Position numbers and translations under genes: made by a program | The notes under the pieces: model-generated | Databases searched by the model: none | What the model saw: the letters and a program-made list of their open reading frames with translations, nothing else | Told to the model about the DNA's origin: nothing | Shown here: positions 1 to 9,360 of the stretch, piece after piece | Position numbering within the stretch: position 1 is the stretch's first letter | Layout of the letters: every line of letters starts with the position of its first letter | DNA from: an uncultured Cellvibrionales bacterium | Lineage (GTDB): Bacteria > Pseudomonadota > Gammaproteobacteria > Pseudomonadales > GM7GCV1 | Direction: 5' to 3' | Assembly: GCA_913063225.1 (NCBI GenBank) | Contig: CAJXYP010000004.1 | Coordinates: 1 to 64,000, forward strand | Length of the DNA: 64,000 nucleotides

Positions 1-162
1 GATTTAGATTAATAATTTAGTCAGATGCCGGCAGGAATGTGCGAGCCGCCTCGGGATCGAAGCCAAAAATCGAGGTTGGAATGTGTGGCGAGTAGATCAG
101 CTCACGGGCGTGTCTGATTCTGCAAAGTTCATAGGGAGACCCGCAAACGCCACCCAAAGCCT

Positions 163-783
163 TTAGTCTTGTGGAATTTGTGCTACTGGCGGGAGAGGGG
201 CGTTGAGCCAACAAAAAATCTTGCCCTCGCAGTGCTCTTCTTTCAATTGCTCGTATTCGTCGCTTAGCTGCATGTATTCGCGTGTCTGTTGCAGAAATTC
301 GGGATGTTCGTTGGCCAGCGCAAGCATGTTGGCTTCGATGGTCACTGACGCTTCACGAATCAGCTCATCCAGTGCAGCGGGGTTTCCAAATTCGTCGAGT
401 AGATCTTGGGTGGCTGCACTCTGTAGCTGCTCGACAAAAGCTGGTTCACACACTCGGTCGACGATATGTGACCCAGAAGGTGTGACGAATCGGCACTTGA
501 TGTCGTAATAGTTATCTTGATTGAGGTCGTTATAGGCTGTAAATACGGCACGCTGGGCATTTTCCACGCGAGCTAACAACTGTGAGAATATTGCGCTTGC
601 CTGGACAACTATCTCCTCTATCTGGATAGAGTCGTTCTGACCCTCCGTAGGAGCAGCATTTTGTGCAAGCAACGTTCCGGCTAGCGCTGCAGCCGAATCG
701 GCTCTATCTCGGGAGGTGCGTATGACCACAATTATCCGGACTCTACTGATTGGCTTCCTGCTACCGATCGCTATATCAGGCAC
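163..783 (-). CDS. hypothetical protein, probably exported; true start uncertain (5' end overlaps the divergent gene at 722)
   Basis: 206-aa ORF with GTLLAQNA cleavage-like motif but no clean signal peptide upstream. Confidence 0.5.
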   Translation of the reverse strand: MPDIAIGSRKPISRVRIIVVIRTSRDRADSAAALAGTLLAQNAAPTEGQNDSIQIEEIVVQASAIFSQLLARVENAQRAVFTAYNDLNQDNYYDIKCRFVTPSGSHIVDRVCEPAFVEQLQSAATQDLLDEFGNPAALDELIREASVTIEANMLALANEHPEFLQQTREYMQLSDEYEQLKEEHCEGKIFCWLNAPLPPVAQIPQD

Positions 784-1831
784 ACTACTCGCCCAATTGG
801 GCGAGCCGCAGTCATCCGCAGATGAGATATCAGCATTGCAGGCACGACTAGTTGATCTTCCCTTCGAGCAGACCGGTAGTATCGAAGTTGCCGAAATCGA
901 GCTGTCACTTGGGACCCGATATCAAACCATTGGTGATCATCAAGCCGCAAATGAGTCCACTGATGATGAGCCCACGGAGCATCTTCAGGCTAGCCTAAAA
1001 TATCTCAATCAAGCGCTCGAATCAGGTGAAGAACATGTTTTGTCGGATCCAGAGATTACGCTGGCGACGCTCGCTTCCACCTTGCAGCTCGAACGCTTCA
1101 TCGACAGACTGATGGACAGTGTCGGGTATCGCGGGGTCAGCTCCGGAGAGATACCACTGGGCCGAACAAATGCGGGACTGGTTGAAGAGCTTTGCCAGCG
1201 GTCATTGCCGCGGGTGCTGGCAACGTCCGTTCTCGACTCGAATTCAGAGATGATATTTAGCTCGCCGGGAGGAGCTTCTGAAGGTGACGCTCCCCTGCTG
1301 GATAGTGAACAGCTCCGTCCATACTTCAATCGTTGCAACAATGCTTTTTCTGATGCGCGCGAACAGAGGTCAGCACTGCTCGAGGCACAACTCGAATTTG
1401 CTGCGCCGAATGACTGGCTGAGACTAGGAGATTGGTTTCTTATGACAGGCGAGATTGCCAAGGCTCAGGAATGGTACGCTAAGGTATGGGAAGCGGCGCT
1501 TTCTCAATCCCCTGATTTACTTTCCCGAGTCACGCAACCTGAGCCTCTGACTCTGGCAAGTTTGATACCCCAAGCTCCGGATCTTAGAAGAGGTTACCGG
1601 GATACGAGAACGCTGCGGTTACAATTGGATATCGATGACGACGGGCAGCTACGACGAGTGGAGCTCCAGCAGGGATCGACCAACCTGCTTTCAGAATCGG
1701 AGTACAGCGCGGTGACCGGCTGGATCAAGTCACTGCCGTTTCGACTCCCTCTGGATTCGGGCGCATTGGAAGACCGTAGCGGCGTATTATGTCACTTCAG
1801 TCTCGCTCGAAAGCTCTGTTTGCCGGATTAA
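722..1831 (+). CDS. hypothetical exported protein with TPR-like/energy-transducer-like C-terminus
   Basis: ORF 716..1831; ATG at 722 preceded by GGGAGG; signal peptide MTTIIRTLLIGFLLPIAISGTLLAQ. Confidence 0.65.
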   Translation: MTTIIRTLLIGFLLPIAISGTLLAQLGEPQSSADEISALQARLVDLPFEQTGSIEVAEIELSLGTRYQTIGDHQAANESTDDEPTEHLQASLKYLNQALESGEEHVLSDPEITLATLASTLQLERFIDRLMDSVGYRGVSSGEIPLGRTNAGLVEELCQRSLPRVLATSVLDSNSEMIFSSPGGASEGDAPLLDSEQLRPYFNRCNNAFSDAREQRSALLEAQLEFAAPNDWLRLGDWFLMTGEIAKAQEWYAKVWEAALSQSPDLLSRVTQPEPLTLASLIPQAPDLRRGYRDTRTLRLQLDIDDDGQLRRVELQQGSTNLLSESEYSAVTGWIKSLPFRLPLDSGALEDRSGVLCHFSLARKLCLPD

Positions 1832-2149
1832 GCCGTCTAGTCTGATAGCACTCTCACCCAGTAGATTGTCTAAAGGGCTAAACGCCACACTATAACTTCT
1901 GACCTCTGCTGCCGCAGGCCCCTAGGGCTGCAGCACGCCCTTTTTCTGTCAGCTCTATGTTGGTCAGTATGAGGGTCACCCGAAAGGATAGCCGTTTTTT
2001 TAATCCAAATTTCGAAGCGGGCTCTATTTGAGGCAGACAATTGCTCCTGCATAGTCTGCACTTCCGCCATCCATGCGGTCGTAGGGTGATGACTCCTAAA
2101 ATTACCTATATAGTTGGGGTTCCTAGTGACAAAAATGAGTGGCTCTGAC

Positions 2150-2581
2150 ATGAAGCCTTTGAGGCATCTGCATCGACTTATACTGGCGATTTCCGTCAGC
2201 CTTTTGACCCTTCCTGCATTCGCGCATCACGGTGATGCAGGTCGTTATATCGAAGAGGTCATTGACCTCACCGGTACGGTCGTCACTTTGCTGTTTATCA
2301 ATCCACACTCGCAACTTATTCTGGACGTCACAAACGAGAGCGGAGAATCCGTGCGCTGGCACGCCGAGTTCAGTAATCCAAACCGGATGAATAGCGATTT
2401 TGGCTGGACCCGAGAAATATTGAAGCCTGGGGATCGTGTCACCTTAACGGGACGGCAACTCAAAAGCGGCGCACCCTTTATAAACCTTACGGAAAGAGCG
2501 CAGGTCGTCATGACCGATACCGGCGAGCAAATCTTCAAAACGAGAAACTTCGTTTCCAGTGAACCCGACCAGACTCCTTAA
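2150..2581 (+). CDS. DUF6152-like exported protein (short form)
   Basis: Signal peptide then HHGDAG..., INPH motif, EILKPGDRVTLTGRQL; in-frame ATG alternatives at 2114/2135. Confidence 0.75.
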   Translation: MKPLRHLHRLILAISVSLLTLPAFAHHGDAGRYIEEVIDLTGTVVTLLFINPHSQLILDVTNESGESVRWHAEFSNPNRMNSDFGWTREILKPGDRVTLTGRQLKSGAPFINLTERAQVVMTDTGEQIFKTRNFVSSEPDQTP

Positions 2582-2586
2582 TCGAA

Positions 2587-4143
2587 ATGAAAAGCTACTA
2601 TCGAATACTCCTACCACTGGTGGGATTAGTAATCGCGTCGCAGGTTGCTGCGGACGTTTCTCAGGTCGCGTATCTGAAAGCCTCAAACACGGGTCTGGCG
2701 GATAGTTTTGGCGCAGGCGGTTCAATTGCTGGCGATGCTGTCACCATAAGTGGAGATGGAAATACGCTTGTTGTCGGGGCGCCTAACGAAAGTAGTGGTG
2801 CGGTTGGCGTAAACGGTGATCAGAGCGATGATTCCATTTATGCCTCAGGAGCTGTCTACGTTTTCACCCGAAACGGAGAGAGCTGGGAGCAACAAGCCTA
2901 CATCAAGGCTTCCAACCCCGGGTTTGTCGATAATTTCGGTTTTATGACAGCCTTAAGTGGTAACGGCGACACTCTGGTGGTATCTGCTCACTTCGAGGCG
3001 GGTGGCGGAAAGGGAGTCGACGCTGATCAAGCTGATGATTCTATTCCCCAAGCTGGTGCCGTATACCTCTTTGAGAGAGATGGTGATAGTTGGGAACAAC
3101 AGGCATACATCAAAGCATCTAATACCGGTGAATTAGGAGCCGAAAACGAATACGTTGACGGTGACCAATTTGGGGCGTCAGTCGCGATCAGCGAAGATGG
3201 AAATACAGTCGCAGTTTCAGCGGTTGCCGAAGATGGCGGGCTGCCTGGCGTTAACTCCGATTCTTCCGATAATTCAGCACTAACGGCCGGTGCCGTTTAC
3301 CTGTTCAACCGCAGTGGTGAGAGCTGGGCAGAATCTGCATACATCAAACCGTCGAATCCCGATGGCCAAGATTACTTCGGCTATTCTGTTTCGTTGACTG
3401 GTAATGGCCGCAGGCTAGCGGTGGGTAGCTACGATGAGGACGGCTCTCTGGCCGGGACGAACACTGAACAAGACAATGAATCTCGGGGCAGTGGCGCCAT
3501 CTACATTTTCGATCTCGAAGATGCTAGCTGGATACAGACGGCCTACCTGAAGGCTTCAAACTCGGAGCGAGGCGATTCGCTGGGTGTATCCGTTGCAATC
3601 AGTAACGATGGCAGAACCGTCGTAGGCACTGCACTCGATGAAGATGGGACAACTACTGGCGTTAATAACTTTCCCGGACCTGATAGCGAGGTGAACCTAT
3701 CGACCGGAGCTGTATACGTCTGGGGGTACGACGAAATCTGGTCGCAACAGGCATATATCAAGGCATCGAACACCGACGCTGACGATGTATTTGGTGCCCG
3801 GTTGGCCCTCAGCGGCGACGGCGCGACTTTGGTCGTGGGCGCGCAATTCGAAGATGGAGCCACTCGAGGACCGAATGGTTCACAGGAGGATAATTCGGCA
3901 ATTGACGCCGGGGCGGTCTATATTTTCTCCAGAATCGGAGATGAGTGGCAACAACAAGACTATGTCAAAGCCTCAAATGCTGAGGCATTTGACGAGTTTG
4001 GAAGCTCTCTGAGTCTGAATAGCGATGGATCGGTGCTGGCAATTGGTGCCCGCTTTGAAGACAGTTCGGCCATCGGCAGCGGTGGTGAGCAAAGCGACAA
4101 TTCAGCCTACGATTCCGGTGCAGTCTACCTGTTCAGTCGCTGA
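2587..4143 (+). CDS. FG-GAP repeat (integrin-like beta-propeller) exported protein
   Basis: Repeated ~70-aa units: AYIKASN...D.FG..V.LSGDG.TLVVGA..E...G...DQ.DNS...SGAVY.F.R. Confidence 0.85.
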   Translation: MKSYYRILLPLVGLVIASQVAADVSQVAYLKASNTGLADSFGAGGSIAGDAVTISGDGNTLVVGAPNESSGAVGVNGDQSDDSIYASGAVYVFTRNGESWEQQAYIKASNPGFVDNFGFMTALSGNGDTLVVSAHFEAGGGKGVDADQADDSIPQAGAVYLFERDGDSWEQQAYIKASNTGELGAENEYVDGDQFGASVAISEDGNTVAVSAVAEDGGLPGVNSDSSDNSALTAGAVYLFNRSGESWAESAYIKPSNPDGQDYFGYSVSLTGNGRRLAVGSYDEDGSLAGTNTEQDNESRGSGAIYIFDLEDASWIQTAYLKASNSERGDSLGVSVAISNDGRTVVGTALDEDGTTTGVNNFPGPDSEVNLSTGAVYVWGYDEIWSQQAYIKASNTDADDVFGARLALSGDGATLVVGAQFEDGATRGPNGSQEDNSAIDAGAVYIFSRIGDEWQQQDYVKASNAEAFDEFGSSLSLNSDGSVLAIGARFEDSSAIGSGGEQSDNSAYDSGAVYLFSR

Positions 4144-4302
4144 TCAATTCAATCCGATGCAAGGTCAGTGCATCGATTCTAAATTGATGAAAATATGGGC
4201 TTATCATGCCATTAGTGACAAAGTTGGAAGTATGTCCCTTTTGTATGCTTAATGACATTGGCTCAGGGGTCTGTTTATAATGAAGATCAATTGGGGGAAA
4301 AT

Positions 4303-5004
4303 ATGTATCGATTACAATCAATAGCTGTAGTATTTCTTTTATCTGTTAGCACTAGCGCTATCCCGCAAACCGCCTGGGAAAATATAAATGAAATAGTCAC
4401 AGGTGAGGAATTATATGTCGCCTGTACATTCTGCCATGGTGCTGAGGCCCAAGGTAACGATAGACGTGATGGTCCTGCCTTGGCTGGTCTTGAAGCCTGG
4501 TATATAGAAAAGCAAATATACAACTTTAGGAATGGTCTTCGAGGCTATTCCGATGAGGATATACCCGGAAAGGTGATGCACGGCAGTACACCTATGATTA
4601 GAAATGATTTCACAGTTAATAGCATCTCTGAGTACATTGCAGGATTAGAGCCAGGATTACCAATGGCTAGAAACGCAATTGGCGATAGACCCTTTATCTG
4701 GGATTCACCCTATGCAGGCCTTGATCCATCTATAACGGGCGATGCCGAAGCTGGTGCAACGACTTACAATTCCGTCTGTGTCATATGTCACGGAACTGAA
4801 GGTGCCGGCAATGAGCTTTTGGGTGCGGGTAATCTCAGTTATCTGTCAGCAATCTATATGGAAAGGCAGCTGATGTACTTTAGGGATGGTATCCGGGGGG
4901 CTCACCCCGATGATGTGACTGGGCAGCAGATGGCGGCAATGGCCAAGATTTTGACAACGGATCAGGCCTTAGCCGATGTAGTCGCCTACATCATAGAGTT
5001 ATAG
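4303..5004 (+). CDS. diheme cytochrome c
   Basis: Two CxxCH motifs (CTFCHG, CVICHG); signal peptide from ATG 4303. Confidence 0.88.
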   Translation: MYRLQSIAVVFLLSVSTSAIPQTAWENINEIVTGEELYVACTFCHGAEAQGNDRRDGPALAGLEAWYIEKQIYNFRNGLRGYSDEDIPGKVMHGSTPMIRNDFTVNSISEYIAGLEPGLPMARNAIGDRPFIWDSPYAGLDPSITGDAEAGATTYNSVCVICHGTEGAGNELLGAGNLSYLSAIYMERQLMYFRDGIRGAHPDDVTGQQMAAMAKILTTDQALADVVAYIIEL

Positions 5005-5042
5005 AAACCTTATTTTACAATCAGTTACGGGGCTAAAAGAAC

Positions 5043-5660
5043 ATGAAACAATTACCAGTACTCGCAAGCATGTTATTTATATTTTTCGCCACCAGCCTGA
5101 CGGCTCAAACCTCAGCGGAGGTGAAATTGGTCGCTGCGCTTGAAGAAGACAGAGGCTGGTGCCTAGACCTTCGCGGTTCCCGAGCAAATGCGGAACCCGT
5201 AGGTGGCGTGCATGGGCACACTTGCTATACCTATGAGGGTGAAGGTGTAGCATTGGATCAGGGCTTTTTTGTGGAAAGCATCCACGACAACAATGAATTT
5301 AGAATGTCTGGTTTTCCTGATTTATGTATGACTATTTACGAGCCAAGACCGGGCTCGTTCGTTTCTGTTGAAACCTGCGATGATCGAGAAACTCAAGGAT
5401 TTACTCTAGGCGAAGCAGGAAAAATCACCTCTGATATGAGTCCGGAACTTTGCCTGACGGCTGGTTCTTTTGTTCTGCCCGGTGGTGGTGGTCGGCCTCT
5501 TCACATTATGCGGGACCTCAGCTTTGAGGAATGCGGTAGCGTAATTAGTGAGCTGCAAACCTGGGAATTGCGAACGGAATGGGCTGGGTTGGAGCAGACC
5601 ACTCTTCCAAGACCCTTTGCCGATGGTGCCCCTCCGGCACCTCGACCGCAGAATAACTAA
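5043..5660 (+). CDS. exported hypothetical protein, ricin-type beta-trefoil-like
   Basis: Signal peptide; RGWCLDL...CMTI...LCLTAGS pattern; paralogous to 23863..24441. Confidence 0.6.
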   Translation: MKQLPVLASMLFIFFATSLTAQTSAEVKLVAALEEDRGWCLDLRGSRANAEPVGGVHGHTCYTYEGEGVALDQGFFVESIHDNNEFRMSGFPDLCMTIYEPRPGSFVSVETCDDRETQGFTLGEAGKITSDMSPELCLTAGSFVLPGGGGRPLHIMRDLSFEECGSVISELQTWELRTEWAGLEQTTLPRPFADGAPPAPRPQNN

Positions 5661-5734
5661 CTATTCGAACGTTTTGGAAATCTAACTAAGCGACAGGGAG
5701 TTGCTTATGTCCATCCTCTTAATGGGATGGTAAA

Positions 5735-6481
5735 TCAATGTGTCATGGCATAAATAACCGCATTTGTGCCTAATCGAAACGCATCGGTTGAAGGTTTTAG
5801 CGGCATAGATCCATCGCTGTACCAATCCCAGAAATTCGCAAGATCATTGTTGTGTCCAGCCATTATCGCTAGGCGGCCATCATCGGTGTAGAGGCCGTAA
5901 TAGGTAATGTCGTTGCCGGGCACGTATTGAGACATGGCTTGTAGGTTTTCCAGAGTCTCATGCGCGCTGTATAGAACATGGCCCTCGTCTATAGGCAGAA
6001 GAGCCCGGTCAGGAAAGGCTCTGCGAACTTGAGACTCCATTTGATCCCACTGCCAGTCACCATCGAAGTCATCCATGATAATGGTGCCCCCACGGATTAT
6101 GTATTCACGAAGATTATGAACTTCCTGTTCAGTGAGCTGCATCTCGCCAGGCTCTGATACGTAGGCAAAGGGATAATCAAATACCTCATCACTTCCCAGC
6201 TCTACGATTCGATAGGAAAATTCATCTACGTCAATTGAGGTTTTCCGCTTCAGAAAGCTATTTATCTCTCGATCCGACCACGGGTAGTTGTGAGACCAGC
6301 CCGAATGCCTGATATTGCCGTTGGTGCCGAAATGAAGCCGCGCGATGATAAGTTCAGTCGCTGGCGGGTTGTTTTGCACTGGTCCGCGACCGAGTGAGCC
6401 AAACGGCTGTGCATTCGCGAGCTGAAGTGAGCTGCTCGCGAGTAACAAGGCGAAGCAAAGCATTCGTAAAGGTCTAGCCAT
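5735..6481 (-). CDS. DUF4159 domain-containing protein
   Basis: Signal peptide; ARLHFGTNGNIRHSGWSHNYPWSDREIN and LREYIIRGGTIIMDDFDGD motifs. Confidence 0.75.
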   Translation of the reverse strand: MARPLRMLCFALLLASSSLQLANAQPFGSLGRGPVQNNPPATELIIARLHFGTNGNIRHSGWSHNYPWSDREINSFLKRKTSIDVDEFSYRIVELGSDEVFDYPFAYVSEPGEMQLTEQEVHNLREYIIRGGTIIMDDFDGDWQWDQMESQVRRAFPDRALLPIDEGHVLYSAHETLENLQAMSQYVPGNDITYYGLYTDDGRLAIMAGHNNDLANFWDWYSDGSMPLKPSTDAFRLGTNAVIYAMTH

Positions 6482-6494
6482 ATTTTTTAAGGGC

Positions 6495-7544
6495 TCAGTC
6501 TGTCAGGAAGTGATACATGCCGAGAACATTCTCGTCTAGCCAGTTGTAACCAGACCAATCGGCGTAGTCAGGGATTTCGATACTGGCTCGCATCTGTTGC
6601 AAAGACTGACCATCGGCAATGGCGCTGGCAACTGCACTTTCAAGCTGCTCGAAATAAATGCGTAGTTCAGCGATAGCGGCCGAATTACCTAATGGGCCAT
6701 GCCCGGCGGTTACGTAGTCATAGTTCTTAGATAGTTCTTCCGTGTCTCTTATTGCAGCCATCCATTCTGGATACATGCCATTTTCGAAGTCCATCTCCCG
6801 GAATGGAAGTCGGTCGAAGGTGATGTAATCCACTACGAACATAACCTGATCGTCGGGGAAAGTGATTCGGCTCATATCGAATGTGTGATTCATTTCACCG
6901 ACCCAGGTGGCAACTGCCCGCTTTTCGCCCAACCGGATCTCAATCTGGTCTGTATAGGTAATAGTTGGAGCCTGAACAAATGCCAATGGGCCTCGAGCAA
7001 TCTCAGCTCCGCTGAGCATCCGGTCGTTGTTGGCATCGAATGCTGTGAACTGTAATTCGGGTATATTTTCCCCGACTTCGTTACGGTCCACGTAGCCGTC
7101 ACCGTTTGAATCTAGTGCCGCAATTGGCGCGTATTGCCCTATGACGTCAGCCAAAGTTGTTGAGTCGGCTGGCATGGCAAGATAATCGAGCATATTCCGG
7201 TGGCCGACAAATTTGGCCGTATCAGCAAACACCGCACCTCCAGATGCGTGATCCCAATGATTGTGGCTGTATATAACGTATCGAACCGGAAGGTCGAAAC
7301 GTGTCTGCAATTCTTCTTTCAACCATTCCGAGAAAGCAGTATTAATCGGGTCTCCTAGGATGATGCCATCAGGGGTCACCATAAAAGCGGTATTGTGATT
7401 GTTGTTGTTGGCTCTATAGACATCGCCGGCAATATGTTCGATAACGCGCTGCGGTTCATTTTGAGCAAAGCTCGAAGCGGCTGTGCAAAAGACGGCTAAT
7501 CCAATGACGAATGAGAAAATGACCGAGTAACCACGTTTTTTCAT
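6495..7544 (-). CDS. MBL-fold metallo-hydrolase with embedded EF-hand pair
   Basis: SHNHWDHASGG (HxHxDH) plus DSNGDGYVDRNE and DANNDRMLSGAE calcium loops; signal peptide. Confidence 0.85.
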   Translation of the reverse strand: MKKRGYSVIFSFVIGLAVFCTAASSFAQNEPQRVIEHIAGDVYRANNNNHNTAFMVTPDGIILGDPINTAFSEWLKEELQTRFDLPVRYVIYSHNHWDHASGGAVFADTAKFVGHRNMLDYLAMPADSTTLADVIGQYAPIAALDSNGDGYVDRNEVGENIPELQFTAFDANNDRMLSGAEIARGPLAFVQAPTITYTDQIEIRLGEKRAVATWVGEMNHTFDMSRITFPDDQVMFVVDYITFDRLPFREMDFENGMYPEWMAAIRDTEELSKNYDYVTAGHGPLGNSAAIAELRIYFEQLESAVASAIADGQSLQQMRASIEIPDYADWSGYNWLDENVLGMYHFLTD

Positions 7545-7968
7545 ACTATCCCCTTGCTAATTTGCAGCACCTGTTGCGACCATATTGTAAAGCATCGGTG
7601 AGTGTGATTTTCGGACTCGGTTATATGGTCGGATGACACTGATTTTTAAGGATTTATAGAAGGATAGAAAGTTTTTTCAAATTAGGTATTTTTGCACCGA
7701 ATTAGTGCGTATTTTCTAGGGAATGCTCAAATTTGATTTCTCTAGCTAAGCCCCAAATTTGAAGTTTTGGACAATCATGTTGTAGTATCCCTTCAGCAAA
7801 TCTTTGGATTCTATGTTCAAAGGGGGGGTGAAGCTTGTACATATATATAGTATGGCAACACCCGATCATGCCGAAGTATGACTGGTCGGTTTTCCAACAC
7901 GACGCTGCAAATTCATCGCCGCGCGGGCACTTTATTGTCGCGCATGAGTCGACGAAAAGGAGAAAACG

Positions 7969-9333
7969 ATGCTGATTGCTGTCGTTCTGGTTCTTCTAGT
8001 TGTCGGTTCGATTCTCTTTCACTTCTTAAGCCCTTGGTGGTTAACACCCATCGCTTCTAATTGGGTTGAAGTAGATAACACCATCACTATCACCTTTTGG
8101 GTTACCGGCTTTGTATTTGTCGCAGTAAATCTATTTCTCGCCTATGTATGTGTTCGTTACCGTTATCGGGCGGACCGCAAAGCCCACTACCAGCCAGAAA
8201 GTAAGCGCCTTGAGTGGGGATTAACTTGGCTTACTGCGATAGGCGTGTGTGCCATGCTAGCGCCCGGCCTTTTGGTGTGGGGGAATTTTGTAAACGTTCC
8301 CGACGAGGCACACGAAATCGAGGCAGTAGCTGAACAATTCCGTTGGTCGTTCCGCTTACCTGGAGAAGACGAAACATTCGGTAAAACAGATGTCAGCCAT
8401 ATGGGAGTCGAAAACCCATTTGGCATGGATCCCAGCGATCCTTATGGCGCAGACGACGTTCTTATCAACAATGGCGAATTACATTTGCCTTTGCACGAAC
8501 CGGTTAAAGTATTACTCCGATCCAAAGATGTTTTGCACAATTTCGCTGTGCCGCAAATGCGAGTGAAGATGGATATGGTGCCGGGCATGGTGACCTATCT
8601 CTGGTTTGAGCCAATTAGAATCGGGGAGTTTGAAATCTTATGTGAAGAGCTTTGCGGAATTGCGCATTACGCTATGCGTGGACGTGTTGTGGTGGATGAG
8701 GCCGAGGATTATCAAACTTGGGTCGACCAACAGGTTACTTACGAAGAAACTGCAAATTTACCAGCAGCCAACCCCATTGTTGGCCAAGCACTTTACGGTC
8801 TTTGCGCGGCCTGCCATGGCCCAGACGGGCAGGGCAATCAGCAGTTGGGCTCTCCAAAAATTTCCGGACAGTCTGCTTGGTATATGCAGCTGCAGATAAA
8901 TAACTTCAAGCAAGGTATTCGCGGAACCCAAGAGGGTGATGTATTTGGCCCACAAATGGCCGCAATGATGGCAACCCTAACGGACGACAATTCCGTAAGA
9001 AACGTAATTTCTCATGTGCAAGACCTGCCGGACCGCCCTGCACCTCAAACCGTTGAGGGCGATGCTGAGCGGGGAGGCTGGCTGTATACCACATGCGCGG
9101 CTTGTCATGGCCTGGATGCAATGGGGATTTGGCAGCAAAAAGGTCCTCGCCTAGCCGGGATGAGCGACTGGTACATGGTCAGTCAGCTACAGCACTTTAA
9201 AAATGGGTTGCGTGGCTACCATCCGCTCGATTTTGGCGGCGACCAGATGACGCAGCTGTCCATTATGCTCACCGACGATCGGGATATCCGAGATGTGGTG
9301 TCCTATATCAACACGTTGGCACCTTCCGAATAA
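7969..9333 (+). CDS. coxB: cytochrome c oxidase subunit II with two C-terminal cytochrome c domains
   Basis: CuA motif CEELCGIAHYAM; two CAACHG motifs; followed by subunit I. Confidence 0.93.
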   Translation: MLIAVVLVLLVVGSILFHFLSPWWLTPIASNWVEVDNTITITFWVTGFVFVAVNLFLAYVCVRYRYRADRKAHYQPESKRLEWGLTWLTAIGVCAMLAPGLLVWGNFVNVPDEAHEIEAVAEQFRWSFRLPGEDETFGKTDVSHMGVENPFGMDPSDPYGADDVLINNGELHLPLHEPVKVLLRSKDVLHNFAVPQMRVKMDMVPGMVTYLWFEPIRIGEFEILCEELCGIAHYAMRGRVVVDEAEDYQTWVDQQVTYEETANLPAANPIVGQALYGLCAACHGPDGQGNQQLGSPKISGQSAWYMQLQINNFKQGIRGTQEGDVFGPQMAAMMATLTDDNSVRNVISHVQDLPDRPAPQTVEGDAERGGWLYTTCAACHGLDAMGIWQQKGPRLAGMSDWYMVSQLQHFKNGLRGYHPLDFGGDQMTQLSIMLTDDRDIRDVVSYINTLAPSE

Positions 9334-9360
9334 GCCTGAATTGATAGGAGTATCTAACTG

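Noticed and set aside
1009-1461. 150-aa antisense ORF inside 722..1831
   Set aside because: Ser/Arg-rich shadow frame, no start context or family signal.
1870-2151. 93-aa minus ORF before the first DUF6152 gene
   Set aside because: Composition unconvincing and overlaps the upstream region of 2150; not supported as a gene.
2587-4143. Periodic repeats considered as a CRISPR-like or DNA-level array
   Set aside because: Periodicity is at protein level (FG-GAP units); nucleotide repeats are degenerate and coding.
7878-8060. 60-aa ORF before coxB
   Set aside because: Overlaps the well-supported coxB start; no independent evidence.
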